The notes below the pieces were generated by a model. It was not told the DNA's origin. It did not search any database and worked only from the letters and a program-made list of their open reading frames with translations. DNA of 64,000 nt from Hymenobacter aerilatus (GTDB lineage Bacteria > Bacteroidota > Bacteroidia > Cytophagales > Hymenobacteraceae). This document shows, piece by piece, positions 27,091-35,942 of the stretch. A program made the position numbers and the translations under genes. The DNA is taken from assembly GCF_022921095.1 (NCBI RefSeq), contig NZ_CP095053.1, forward strand, positions 4,072,501-4,136,500. The letters are read 5' to 3'. Every line of letters starts with the position of its first letter. Position 1 is the stretch's first letter.

Positions 27091-30060
27091 ATGAAAGTCT
27101 CTACGTTACAGCCCTTTCAGATCGTTTACTCGCTGCTCGAACACGAATATTTAGGGTACTTATTTGAGTCGTATGTAGTGCAGCGCAACGCGCGCGGCCA
27201 GCTCACCTTGCAGCACCAGACGGTATCGGCCAAAAACGCCCCGGAGTTTGCAGATGGCTTAGATGAAACCGATTTTGAACTGGTAGGACTCACAGATCAA
27301 ATTCAGCAGGATGTAGTGATTAAGGAGTTCTGGCCCAAGAAGAAAACCTCACCCGCCGACTTCTTCCTGAAAATATTTGACGCGGAAAAAGGCGATAAGA
27401 ACCTACAAAACGCCATTTGCGCCTACGTGCAGGAGCGCATGGCCCAGATTCTGGAGCGGCTGGCAGGTAAGCAGGTGTTTATTATGGGCAAAGACGGCGA
27501 GCCTACCTGGCATGAGATTGAGGTAGCCCCGGAGCCAGCCAACGTGCTCTTCCACTTTCGCCGCAACGAGGACAACACCCACTATTTTCCTACCATTCAG
27601 TACCAGGGCCAGAAGCTCGACTTTCAGTATAAAAATGCCGTGATTGTGTGCGCGCAACCGGCTTGGCTGCTTCTCAACGACCGGCTCTACTATTTCCGTA
27701 GTGAGGTAGATGGCAAGAAATTGCAACCCTTTCTGAATAAGAAGTTTATTGTGGTGCCGCGGCAGGTAGAGGAAAGCTATTACCAGCGCTTTGTGGCCCC
27801 CTTGGTAGAATCGTTTGACGTGCACGCCCGTGGCTTCGATATCAAATCGGAGCGCTTCTTGGCGCGGCCCCGCCTCACGTTTTCGGATGTAGCCACCGCT
27901 GTAGTTGTAGAGCCGGAACCGCCTACCCGCGGCCCTGGCCGGCGGCCAGCGGCCGTGGCACCCGCCGCACCCGCCGTAGCGGCACCCAGCAGCCATATTC
28001 ACTTTGATCTTTCCTTCCAGTACGGCGGCCATACCGTGCCCCGCGGCCACGACAAGAAGGTGTGCGTGCGGCTGGAAAAAACGGCCGACAGCTACGTGTT
28101 TCACCGCTTGATTCGTAATCTGGAGCGGGAGCAGGAGCTGATTCGGGCGCTGCAAGACCGCGCCTTGGAGATGCGCGACGGCCACGCAGTGCTGGACAAG
28201 GCCACGGCCTTCCGCTGGCTGCACCTGCACGCCGACGACCTTGCCCGCCTGGGCTTTACGGTGCAGCAGGGTGACACGTCAAGCAAAGATTATTTTATTG
28301 GCGAGGTGACGGTGCAGGTGGGCATCACGGAAACCAACGACTGGTTCGACGTGCATGGCACTGTGCATTTTGGTGAGTTTGAGGTACCGTTTATCAAGCT
28401 GCGGCCTTATATTCTAAATAAGCGCCACGAGTACCGCCTACCCAACGGCCAAATTGCCATCATTCCCGAGGAGTGGTTTACGCAGTATCTGGAGCTATTT
28501 GCTTTTGCCGAGGAGCACGAACTGGGCCTCTCCCTGCGTAAGCATCATCTGGCTCTGGTAACTGACTTGCAGAGCGGCAACCTGGCTGAGGTGACCATGA
28601 CCCGCAAGCTGGAAAAGCTGCGCGAGTTTGAGGCCGTAGAAGACAGGCCCATGCCCAATGGCTTTCGGGGCACGCTGAGGCCCTACCAGAAGGCGGGCTA
28701 CAACTGGTTGCATTTTGTGCAGGACTACCATTTCGGTGGCTGCCTGGCTGATGATATGGGGTTGGGCAAGAGCGTGCAAACGCTAGCTTTGCTGCTTCAG
28801 CGCAAGGAAAGTGGGGCGGCCAGTGGCGCGGCCACGCTGCTCGTGATGCCTACCTCCCTGATTTACAACTGGCTCGGCGAAGCACAAAAATTCACGCCAG
28901 CTCTGCGCGTGCTCACTTACACGGGCACCTACCGCGACAAAAACGTGGAGCAGTTTCAGGACTACGACCTTGTGCTGACCAGCTACGGCATTGTGCGCCT
29001 GGATATTGACTTGCTGCGAACCTACAAGTTCGACTACGTGATTCTAGATGAGTCGCAGGCCATCAAGAACCCCAGCTCCACTACCTCGCAGGCCGTGCGC
29101 GGACTACACTCGCGCCACCGTCTTATTCTGACGGGTACGCCGGTAGAAAATAGCACCATGGATTTGTGGTCGCAGATGTCGTTCATCAATCCAGGCTTGC
29201 TGGGTACGCAGCACTTCTTCCGCAAGGAGTTTCTCAAGCCCATCGAGAAAGGCAAAGACGAAGGCAAGATGCGGCGCCTACACACGCTTATCAAGCCCTT
29301 TATTCTGCGCCGGCATAAGGCGCAGGTAGCCACTGAGTTGCCTGAGAAAATCGAAAACCTCAGCTACTGCCCCATGACCGAGGAGCAGCAGCAGTGCTAC
29401 GAAGAAACCAAGAGCTACTACCGCAACAAGATTCTGCAAAACATTGAGGAGCATGGCACGGCCAGCACCCAGTTTATGCTGTTGCAGGGCCTCACCAAGC
29501 TGCGCCAGATTGCCAACCACCCGCGCATGGCCCACGAGGACTACGAGCACGAGTCGGGCAAGCTGCGTGAGGTTGTACGCATGCTCCGCAACGTAGTAGC
29601 CGAGGGGCACAAGGTATTGGTGTTCAGCCAATTTGTGAAACACCTGGAAATTATACGCCATGCGTTGGACGAGAAGAGCCTACGCTACGCCTACCTCGAC
29701 GGCAACACCCGCGACCGGCACAAGGAGGTAGCCCGTTTTCAGGAAGATGAGAAGCTGCGCATTTTCCTGATTTCGTTGAAAGCGGGCGGCGTCGGCCTCA
29801 ACCTCACCGCCGCCGACTACGTGTTTATCCTCGACCCGTGGTGGAACCCGGCCGTAGAAGCCCAGGCCGTAGACCGCGCCCACCGCATCGGGCAGGAGCG
29901 CACAGTATTCACCTACAAGTTCATCACCAAGAACACAGTAGAGGAGAAAATCCTGGCCCTGCAAAACAAGAAAATTCAGCTCGTCACGGACCTGATTACG
30001 ACCGACGAGGCCATCATCAAGTCCTTGACCAAGGAGGACATTGAGGAGCTATTGGGGTAG
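27091..30060 (+). CDS. SNF2/Rad54-family DEAD/DEAH helicase
   Basis: DNA-dependent ATPase of 989 aa that probably remodels protein-DNA complexes. The N-terminal half (to about residue 480) is a poorly conserved SNF2-associated region with an Ala/Pro-rich linker near residue 280. The helicase core has Walker A DDMGLGKS (553-560), a DESQ box at 653-656 in place of DEAH/DEGH, the LTGTPVENS motif, and in lobe 2 LVFSQFVKHL and DRAHRIGQ. The two RecA-like lobes are complete. It is monocistronic, preceded by an AT-rich spacer and converging on the response regulator gene. Confidence 0.93.
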   Translation: MKVSTLQPFQIVYSLLEHEYLGYLFESYVVQRNARGQLTLQHQTVSAKNAPEFADGLDETDFELVGLTDQIQQDVVIKEFWPKKKTSPADFFLKIFDAEKGDKNLQNAICAYVQERMAQILERLAGKQVFIMGKDGEPTWHEIEVAPEPANVLFHFRRNEDNTHYFPTIQYQGQKLDFQYKNAVIVCAQPAWLLLNDRLYYFRSEVDGKKLQPFLNKKFIVVPRQVEESYYQRFVAPLVESFDVHARGFDIKSERFLARPRLTFSDVATAVVVEPEPPTRGPGRRPAAVAPAAPAVAAPSSHIHFDLSFQYGGHTVPRGHDKKVCVRLEKTADSYVFHRLIRNLEREQELIRALQDRALEMRDGHAVLDKATAFRWLHLHADDLARLGFTVQQGDTSSKDYFIGEVTVQVGITETNDWFDVHGTVHFGEFEVPFIKLRPYILNKRHEYRLPNGQIAIIPEEWFTQYLELFAFAEEHELGLSLRKHHLALVTDLQSGNLAEVTMTRKLEKLREFEAVEDRPMPNGFRGTLRPYQKAGYNWLHFVQDYHFGGCLADDMGLGKSVQTLALLLQRKESGAASGAATLLVMPTSLIYNWLGEAQKFTPALRVLTYTGTYRDKNVEQFQDYDLVLTSYGIVRLDIDLLRTYKFDYVILDESQAIKNPSSTTSQAVRGLHSRHRLILTGTPVENSTMDLWSQMSFINPGLLGTQHFFRKEFLKPIEKGKDEGKMRRLHTLIKPFILRRHKAQVATELPEKIENLSYCPMTEEQQQCYEETKSYYRNKILQNIEEHGTASTQFMLLQGLTKLRQIANHPRMAHEDYEHESGKLREVVRMLRNVVAEGHKVLVFSQFVKHLEIIRHALDEKSLRYAYLDGNTRDRHKEVARFQEDEKLRIFLISLKAGGVGLNLTAADYVFILDPWWNPAVEAQAVDRAHRIGQERTVFTYKFITKNTVEEKILALQNKKIQLVTDLITTDEAIIKSLTKEDIEELLG

Positions 30061-30085
30061 GGAGATGCTCTACCCCAATAGTGCA

Positions 30086-30508
30086 TCAGGACGGCGGTAG
30101 GTGCCGGTTGAAATACGTTTTCAGAACGCCCTCTACTTTCTCTTTAGTCAATGGCTTACTGAGAAAACCATCGATGTTCAGTTTTTGCACCCGTTCCATA
30201 TCCTGTGGGTGCAGAGAGGTAGTAAGCATTACAATGATGATGGCTTGCTTCTGGGGTAAGGGCAATTGCGCGTAGGCTTCCAGAAACTCAAAGCCATTCA
30301 TCACGGGCATCTTCACGTCCAGCAAAATCAGGGCGGGGCACGAGGGAGAGGCATCCTGGCAATGCTCCTTCACCAGATTCAGCGCCTCCTGCCCATTGAG
30401 CGCAATCAGCAGCTTATCTGTTACCTGTAGCCGCTTCAGCAGCAATTGATTGAGGTAATTATTCGTCTGGTCGTCATCCACCAGCAAGGCACAGGTTAGC
30501 TTTTGCAT
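30086..30508 (-). CDS. CheY-like single-domain response regulator
   Basis: Receiver domain of 140 aa with no output domain. The acidic pocket is DDD at 11-13, the phospho-acceptor is D64 (ILLDVKMPVMNG), and the switch Thr96/97 and Lys118 (SKPLT) are in place. It ends the kaiC-kaiB-kaiB-kinase operon, 24 bp after the kinase gene, and resembles the Rcp1/small-receiver group often placed after PAS or phytochrome kinases. It is the likely phosphotransfer partner of the kinase; its downstream target is unknown because it has no DNA-binding domain. Confidence 0.9.
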   Translation of the reverse strand: MQKLTCALLVDDDQTNNYLNQLLLKRLQVTDKLLIALNGQEALNLVKEHCQDASPSCPALILLDVKMPVMNGFEFLEAYAQLPLPQKQAIIIVMLTTSLHPQDMERVQKLNIDGFLSKPLTKEKVEGVLKTYFNRHLPPS

Positions 30509-30532
30509 ATGTATGGCTATATAGGATATGTA

Positions 30533-32263
30533 TTAGCGGCGGAAATAAACCGAAAACGTAGAGCCTACGCCGACCTCACTCTGCGCCTCAATGTATCCAC
30601 CGGCATTCTCCATGATTTTCTTGACCATATACAGCCCGATTCCGCTACCCTCCACGTGGGTATGAAACCGCTCGAACATCGCAAATAGCTTGTGCTGGTG
30701 GGTGGTCAGGTTCAGGCCTAGCCCGTTGTCCTGCACCGCCAGCATCAGAAAATCGTCTGTGGCCTGGCACCATACCCGCACATGCGGCATCCGCTCCGGT
30801 GCCCGGTACTTGAGGGCATTGCTCAGCAGGTTATAGACAACGCTGCGCAGGTTCTTTTCCGAAAACAGTATGGGCGGGCAATCGGCTACGGCTACTTCCA
30901 GCTGGACACCCAACTCCTGTATCAGTGGAGCTAAGTCCAGGCAGACATCCTGAATAGTAGCCGCTAACGGCAGCAACGAGGTTGGCGCCGCATACTCTTT
31001 CTGCAATTTGGTGACTTCCGTGAGGTGGTCGAGCGTGCGCTTGAACCGGTCCACCGAGTCCTGCATCATCGTCAGCAGTACCGCTACCGGCTGCTCGGGT
31101 TGGCTGTTGCCGGTGGCGGGTAATTCTTCCAAAAGCGCGTGCAGCAGTCCTTCGATGTTGCTGATGGGTGCTTTCAGGTCGTGGGAGGCGGTATAGATGA
31201 AGTTGTCCAGGTCGACGTTAGCGCGTTGGAGCTGGGCGTTGTTTTCCCGCAGCTGCCTTTGGGCCTGGTCGATGCGCGCCTGTGTCAGCTTGTGCTCGTG
31301 GATATCCGTGCAGGTGCCAATCCACTGCATCAGCTCGCCCCGCTCGTTGTAAGAGGGTAGGGCGCGGCTGAGCATCCAGCGGTAATTGCCGGCACGGTCG
31401 CGCAGACGAAACTCTGCCTCGAACACGTGGCCGCTTTCCAGGCTTTGCTGCCAGCAGTTGGCAGCGGCTTCGCTGTCTTCTGGGTGTTGATAATCACGCC
31501 ACCACACCTGCTCCAGTTGGGTATGGTCGCGGCCTGTGTAGTCGAACCAGCGGCGGTTGAAATAGGTGGATGTGCCCTGCGGATTGGCGGTCCAGGCAAT
31601 TTGTGGAATACCTTCCAGCAGGCGGCTCACTTCAGCGGCGGCCTGCTCGATGCGCTGCTGGGCAGCTTCCTGAATCCTTAGTGCCTGCTGCTGCCGGCTG
31701 ATTTCCGCATTTTGCTCCGCCACCAGCGCCCGAATGGCTTTGATTTCGCGCTGGGCCGATAAGTCGGTCAGAATGCAAGCCAGCACCAGCCCGCCGTTGA
31801 ACTGTAACACGTTGGCTGATAGCGCCAACGGCAGCAGCTGCCCTTCCGGGGCCCGGAGCGGCAGCTCGCCTTTGCTTTTCCCTGCGTCCCAGCCCTTTGT
31901 AAACACTGCCTGCCACAACGCCTGAAAGTCTGTGGGCACGAACGAAGCGAAAGCAGTACCGATGATATCCTGCAGCCCTTGTTGCAGCAGCTCGGCCAGG
32001 GCCGCGTTGCCGTACAGAATCACGCCTTCCTGACTTAGCAGCATGGCGCCTTCGTTCATCTGTTCAATCAGGGTGCGGTAGCCCTGGTCGGCGCCTTCCA
32101 GCGTAAAGATGCGCGGCCCATCGGCACCCTGGATGGCCAGCGCATCTACGGCACCCGTGCGCACGGCCGAAATAAGGTCTTCTGCTTCCTGCAAGCGCAG
32201 GCGCAGCTCCTCATTTTCGCGCGTCAGCGCTGTTACGGTCACCTCATGCTCAGGCATCCACAT
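30533..32263 (-). CDS. PAS-domain sensor histidine kinase in the kai operon
   Basis: Cytoplasmic kinase of 576 aa with no transmembrane helices. Domains: a short N-terminal coiled coil, PAS 1 (about 60-170), a coiled coil (170-210), PAS 2 with PAC motif (about 212-325; FEAEFRLRDRAGNYRW), the HisKA helix with phosphorylation site H361 (TASHDLKAPISN), and HATPase with DNGLGLNL and GSGIGLYMVKKI. The ATG at 32263 overlaps the end of the second kaiB gene by 14 nt; an ATG at 32257 is an alternative. The overlap implies translational coupling, so it is likely the output kinase of the KaiBC module. Confidence 0.92.
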   Translation of the reverse strand: MWMPEHEVTVTALTRENEELRLRLQEAEDLISAVRTGAVDALAIQGADGPRIFTLEGADQGYRTLIEQMNEGAMLLSQEGVILYGNAALAELLQQGLQDIIGTAFASFVPTDFQALWQAVFTKGWDAGKSKGELPLRAPEGQLLPLALSANVLQFNGGLVLACILTDLSAQREIKAIRALVAEQNAEISRQQQALRIQEAAQQRIEQAAAEVSRLLEGIPQIAWTANPQGTSTYFNRRWFDYTGRDHTQLEQVWWRDYQHPEDSEAAANCWQQSLESGHVFEAEFRLRDRAGNYRWMLSRALPSYNERGELMQWIGTCTDIHEHKLTQARIDQAQRQLRENNAQLQRANVDLDNFIYTASHDLKAPISNIEGLLHALLEELPATGNSQPEQPVAVLLTMMQDSVDRFKRTLDHLTEVTKLQKEYAAPTSLLPLAATIQDVCLDLAPLIQELGVQLEVAVADCPPILFSEKNLRSVVYNLLSNALKYRAPERMPHVRVWCQATDDFLMLAVQDNGLGLNLTTHQHKLFAMFERFHTHVEGSGIGLYMVKKIMENAGGYIEAQSEVGVGSTFSVYFRR

Positions 32264-32579
32264 CGTTGGTTGAGGGTGGGTTGGGTAGGCCCAGCACGGT
32301 TAGTACTCCAGCCCGCTCCGACAAATCGCCAATCAGGCGGCGAACCGGCAGCGGCCGTTTGCGCACCAGGGTAGGCGCTGCAATAATCTGCTCTTGTTTT
32401 GCTAGCAGCGGCTGCTGGTAAATATCTATTATCTGCAACTCATAGCGCCCTGCCAGATACTGCTCGCAGATGCTCTTGAGGTTGCGCACGGCGCGGGTAG
32501 AATTGGGCGTAGCCCCGGTAATAAACAGTTGGAAAACGTACTCAGCCTCGGCAAGCGTCGGCGGTTGGTCGGCCCCCAT
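32250..32579 (-). CDS. kaiB: KaiB-domain protein, copy 2
   Basis: Thioredoxin-like KaiB-fold protein of 109 aa. It contains FQLFITGATPNSTRAVRNLKSICEQYL, then YELQIIDIYQQPLLAKQEQIIAAPTLVRK and PVRRLIGDL, the standard KaiB core. The start ATG lies 1 nt after the stop of copy 1. In cyanobacteria KaiB binds KaiC and flips fold; the alternate-fold potential here cannot be judged from sequence. Copy 2 has an N-terminal extension of about 12 residues and an acidic C-terminal tail whose final codons overlap the kinase start. Confidence 0.92.
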   Translation of the reverse strand: MGADQPPTLAEAEYVFQLFITGATPNSTRAVRNLKSICEQYLAGRYELQIIDIYQQPLLAKQEQIIAAPTLVRKRPLPVRRLIGDLSERAGVLTVLGLPNPPSTNDVDA

Positions 32580-32580
32580 C

Positions 32581-32877
32581 CTATTGCTCGGGGCTTTCCA
32601 AGGGCCGGATGTCCAGCCCTACCAGCACCCGCTCCTGATTCGACAGGTCGCCGATGATACGACGAATAGGCGAGGGCACTTTGCGCACCAGGGTAGGAAT
32701 GGCCAGTATCTGGTCGCCCTCCGCCAACTGCGGATTCTTTAGTAAATCAATCACTTCCAACTGATAACGGCCTTTCAAATACCGCTCACAGTATTTATGT
32801 AGATTATTTAGGGCGGTTACCGATTTGGCGGTTTGTCCGGCTACGTAGAGGCGCAGCTCCCAGGTTTCCTTCTCCAT
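32581..32877 (-). CDS. kaiB: KaiB-domain protein, copy 1
   Basis: KaiB-fold protein of 98 aa: LRLYVAGQTAKSVTALNNLHKYCERYL, YQLEVIDLLKNPQLAEGDQILAIPTLVRK, PIRRIIGDL. The ATG at 32877 starts just before the first beta strand. GTG at 32910 would add 11 residues and bring the start within 11 nt of the kaiC stop; a much longer frame into kaiC (to 33057) is not credible. It differs from copy 2 at many positions, so the duplication is old and the copies may bind different partners. Confidence 0.92.
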   Translation of the reverse strand: MEKETWELRLYVAGQTAKSVTALNNLHKYCERYLKGRYQLEVIDLLKNPQLAEGDQILAIPTLVRKVPSPIRRIIGDLSNQERVLVGLDIRPLESPEQ

Positions 32878-32920
32878 GCTGAGGGTAGTGGCAACGAGTG
32901 CATTTTCCACGGGTAACGGC

Positions 32921-34654
32921 TTACGGCTGATCGTCGGACGGGGTGGAAATCCGACCAATGGAAAGACTGGCAATGTGCTGCCGACCCTTGTGCAGGGCTT
33001 CGCGGCGCGTCGCTTCTTCGTCGTTGATTTGCCGCAGCTCCTCCTCCACCGACTCAAACTCGGTGCGCAGATTGGCTATGGTTGCCTCTAATACGCGACG
33101 CTTGCGTTCCAGTTCGCGGTCTTTGCGGTCCAGCTCCTGCTGGCGGCCAATGGCCTGCGCCTGCTCCTGCAATTCCTGGGTGAGGCGCCCGGCACCAGTC
33201 ACAATGCCACTGGGCCCGATAATCACGTCGAGCAGCTGGATGCCGTTGTCGGTTACCAGAAACTCGCGTACTTGGTTGGAGTGCCCCATGCCGCGCGATT
33301 TCAGAATACTCAGGCCCCGGTTTCGCTCCCCTACCCCTTCCAGGTCGCGCACGTTAATCCACGTATCTACCAGCGACGAAACGCCTTCTTCCGTCATTTC
33401 GCTTTGCCCGTTGCGGGGGCTGGTCAGGGCCGTAAACAGCGCCGTGATGCCATGTACTTTCAGGTAGTCAATCAAACGTGTGAGCATGCTGCGCACTTCC
33501 GAGAGGCTACCTACTGATATTAGGTTGGTGATGGGGTCGATGACCACCGTTTGGGGCTGATGCTTGTTGATGAGCTTATGCACCGTGACCAAGTGGCGCT
33601 CTAAGCCGTTGAGGGTAGGCCGCGAGGCCTCAATATACAGTAGGCCCTGATCCAGGAACGGCTGCAAATCCAGGCCAACGGATAGCATATTGCGCACTAG
33701 CTGCCTCGGCGACTCCTCGAAGGCAAACAGTAAGCATTTCTCACCGCGGCGGCAGGCTTCAGCAGCGAAGGCCGACGCCAGCGTGGTTTTGGCCGTGCCG
33801 GCCGTGCCGGTTATCAGCACGCTGCTGCCGCGGTAGAAACCACCACGGCCAAACATCTCGTCCAACGCTGCTACCCCCGACGACACAATATCGTTGGATA
33901 CCTCGTGCTGCAGGTTCAGCGAGGTGATGGGTAGCACTGAGAAGCCTTCCTCGGTGATGAGGTAGGGATACTCGTTGGTGCCGTGGGTGCTGCCGCGGTA
34001 TTTCACGATGCGCAGGCGCCGGGTGGTAATTTGGTCGATAACGCGGTTGTCGAGCAGAATCACGCAGTCCGACACGTATTCTTCCAAGCCCTGGCGCGTG
34101 AGCGTGCCCTCGCCGCGCTCGGCAGTGATGATGGTCGTCACGCCTTTGTCCTTCAGCCAGCGAAACAACCGCCGAATCTCAGAGCGCAGCACGGCCTCGT
34201 TGGGGAAGCCCGAAAACAGTGCCTCCACCGTGTCCAGCACCACACGCTTGGCCCCAATGGAGTCGATAGCGTAGCCTAGGCGGATAAACAATCCTTCGAG
34301 GTCGTACTCGCCGGTTTCCTCAATCTCGGAACGGTCGACGTGCACGTGGTCGAGGCGCAGCATTTTGTTGGCCTGCATCTGGGGCAAGTCGAAGCCCAGC
34401 GACGCCACGTTAGACGACAGCTCGGCGGCGGTTTCCTCAAAGGTCATCAGCACGCCTGGTTCATTGTAGTCGAGAATACCGCGCACCAAGAACTCAATGG
34501 CCATCAGGGTTTTGCCACAACCGGCGCTACCACACACCAGGGTAGGCCGTCCCTTGGGCAAGCCACCTTCTGTAATTTCATCCAAGCCATCAATACCGGT
34601 CAGCGACTTGGGCAGGGTAGGCAATAGTGGCAAAGAAGCTGAATCCTCTTGCAT
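32921..34654 (-). CDS. kaiC: KaiC-like double-domain ATPase/kinase
   Basis: RecA-fold clock ATPase homologue of 577 aa with CI and CII domains. CI: Walker A GSAGCGKT (42-49) and catalytic glutamates E73/E74 in TFEE. CII: Walker A GTAGTAKT (283-290), with Ala where Gly is usual, and E313/E314 in AFEES. At 426-427 a Ser-Ser pair (GVSSLVDT) aligns with the Ser-Thr phosphosites of cyanobacterial KaiC (ISTITDT). The C-terminus, residues about 490-565, is a long charged coiled coil in place of the KaiA-binding tail; no kaiA is nearby. It is the first gene of the five-gene operon. Confidence 0.94.
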   Translation of the reverse strand: MQEDSASLPLLPTLPKSLTGIDGLDEITEGGLPKGRPTLVCGSAGCGKTLMAIEFLVRGILDYNEPGVLMTFEETAAELSSNVASLGFDLPQMQANKMLRLDHVHVDRSEIEETGEYDLEGLFIRLGYAIDSIGAKRVVLDTVEALFSGFPNEAVLRSEIRRLFRWLKDKGVTTIITAERGEGTLTRQGLEEYVSDCVILLDNRVIDQITTRRLRIVKYRGSTHGTNEYPYLITEEGFSVLPITSLNLQHEVSNDIVSSGVAALDEMFGRGGFYRGSSVLITGTAGTAKTTLASAFAAEACRRGEKCLLFAFEESPRQLVRNMLSVGLDLQPFLDQGLLYIEASRPTLNGLERHLVTVHKLINKHQPQTVVIDPITNLISVGSLSEVRSMLTRLIDYLKVHGITALFTALTSPRNGQSEMTEEGVSSLVDTWINVRDLEGVGERNRGLSILKSRGMGHSNQVREFLVTDNGIQLLDVIIGPSGIVTGAGRLTQELQEQAQAIGRQQELDRKDRELERKRRVLEATIANLRTEFESVEEELRQINDEEATRREALHKGRQHIASLSIGRISTPSDDQP

Positions 34655-34796
34655 GAACTTGGTTTTCTAACAAAGAAATCTTGCACAAGATACGGTTTGT
34701 TTATAGAGAACGGCTTGACTGCTGCTACGATTTATACCATGTAGCGCGGGGATTTTTGGTTCCTAACCAAACCAACGCTGCGTCCGTTTGGCAGAT

Positions 34797-35252
34797 ATGC
34801 ATCTTCTTCTTCGCACCCGGGTAGCGCAGCCGCCAGCCCGCGTACTTGCTGGTTTCGACCGCACGCTGTTTAAAGCCCTGGCACCTCCTTTTCCCAGGCT
34901 GCACCTGCTGCGCTTCGACGGTAGCCGCCCCGGCGACCGGGTGGAAATTGAGCTGGCGGTGGGACCCAAGCGCTGGCGTTGGACTAGCCTCATCACAGAA
35001 GCTGGCCAGCTGCCCGATGGCAGCCAGTATTTTATAGATGAAGGCCAGGAGTTGCCCGCACCGCTACGCTACTGGCGCCACCGCCACCTGATAGAACCCA
35101 ATCCGCGCGGGCTGGGCAGCGTGATTGTGGAGGATATCACCTACCGCACCGGCTCACGCATAGTAGATGTGCTGCTCTACCCCGCTATGTGGGCGCAGTT
35201 TGCTTACCGTCGGCCAGTGTACCGGCGCTTCTTCGGCAAGCCTTTGAGATAG
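34797..35252 (+). CDS. START/SRPBCC-like ligand-binding protein
   Basis: Soluble protein of 151 aa. The pattern HLLLRTRVAQPPARVLAGFD at the N-terminus, a central DGSRPGDRVEIELAVGPKRWRW strand pair and a C-terminal helix (LLYPAMWAQFAYRRPVYRRFF) fit the polyketide-cyclase/START helix-grip fold used to bind hydrophobic ligands. ATG at 34797 is preferred to the TTG at 34788. It is divergent from kaiC with a 142-bp spacer. Ligand and role are unknown. Confidence 0.68.
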   Translation: MHLLLRTRVAQPPARVLAGFDRTLFKALAPPFPRLHLLRFDGSRPGDRVEIELAVGPKRWRWTSLITEAGQLPDGSQYFIDEGQELPAPLRYWRHRHLIEPNPRGLGSVIVEDITYRTGSRIVDVLLYPAMWAQFAYRRPVYRRFFGKPLR

Positions 35253-35354
35253 GCACATGCCTGTCATGCGTGTGGCAACAAAGCGCCATCTTAGTACAGC
35301 CGCCGTATACGCCTGAACCACCCGTTTCTTCGCCTCCGTCAATTGCTGATTCTA

Positions 35355-35882
35355 ATGCTGACTGCTACCCTCTGCCGCTTGCGGCTGCTCACTACGTTGC
35401 TTGTTCCTATCGCACTGCTTGCTTTGGCGGCAGGTTGCCAGAGCGCCCGGCCCACGCCTATAGTTTACCAAGTGCGGCTGACCGAGCCATCTACGGCGTC
35501 TACGTCGCCCAAGCCTACTCTCCCTCCTACCACACTGGTAGGCACGGCGAAGCCTTTGGCCGCCACTGCCCCTGCCCCACCGCAGCCCCACGCCAAGGCA
35601 CGTATGCCCAGGCCAGCAGCAGCCACAACGCCGAAGGCTACCCGCAATCCTCGGCCACAACAGCTGGCCCGAGTGGCACAACGTATTGCTCCCCGCATGA
35701 TGGACGCGCACCCTAACACCACCGAAGTAGGCCTGGGCACTACCGTACTGGGCGTGCTAGGGTTGATTGTGGCGCCCATTGCCTTGATTGGTCTGCTCAT
35801 CTGGGGTGGGGCAGTTTGGGCCGTTCTACTGGGCCTGGCCGCGCTGGCCGTGCTCATTGCCTACCTAGACCCTTTTTGGTAG
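35355..35882 (+). CDS. Lipoprotein with Pro/Thr-rich linker and C-terminal membrane helices
   Basis: Protein of 175 aa with a signal peptide and lipobox LAAGC, about 90 residues rich in Pro, Ala, Thr and Lys, then two hydrophobic helices (VLGVLGLIVAPIALIGLLIW and VLLGLAALAVLIAYL) near the C-terminus. The combination of a lipid-anchored N-terminus and membrane-spanning C-terminus occurs in small Bacteroidota proteins of unknown function. ATG at 35355 is chosen; TTG at 35343 is also in frame. It runs in the same direction as the RlmI-type gene but ends before that gene's own promoter element. Confidence 0.6.
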   Translation: MLTATLCRLRLLTTLLVPIALLALAAGCQSARPTPIVYQVRLTEPSTASTSPKPTLPPTTLVGTAKPLAATAPAPPQPHAKARMPRPAAATTPKATRNPRPQQLARVAQRIAPRMMDAHPNTTEVGLGTTVLGVLGLIVAPIALIGLLIWGGAVWAVLLGLAALAVLIAYLDPFW

Positions 35883-35910
35883 GCCCGATGCAGGAGCAGC
35901 CAGAACAGGT

Positions 35911-35918
35911 TACCTTTG
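35911..35918 (+). promoter_or_regulatory. Bacteroidota -7 element upstream of the RlmI-type gene
   Basis: TACCTTTG, 24 nt before the ATG at 35943. It argues against an in-frame TTG start at 35916, which lies inside this element. Confidence 0.55.
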
Positions 35919-35942
35919 TGGTCCACTTGTTTGTCTCAGCTC

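Noticed and set aside
32878..33057. Longer start for kaiB copy 1 inside kaiC
   Set aside because: The extension is a shifted frame of the 3' end of kaiC; the KaiB fold begins at the ATG at 32877.
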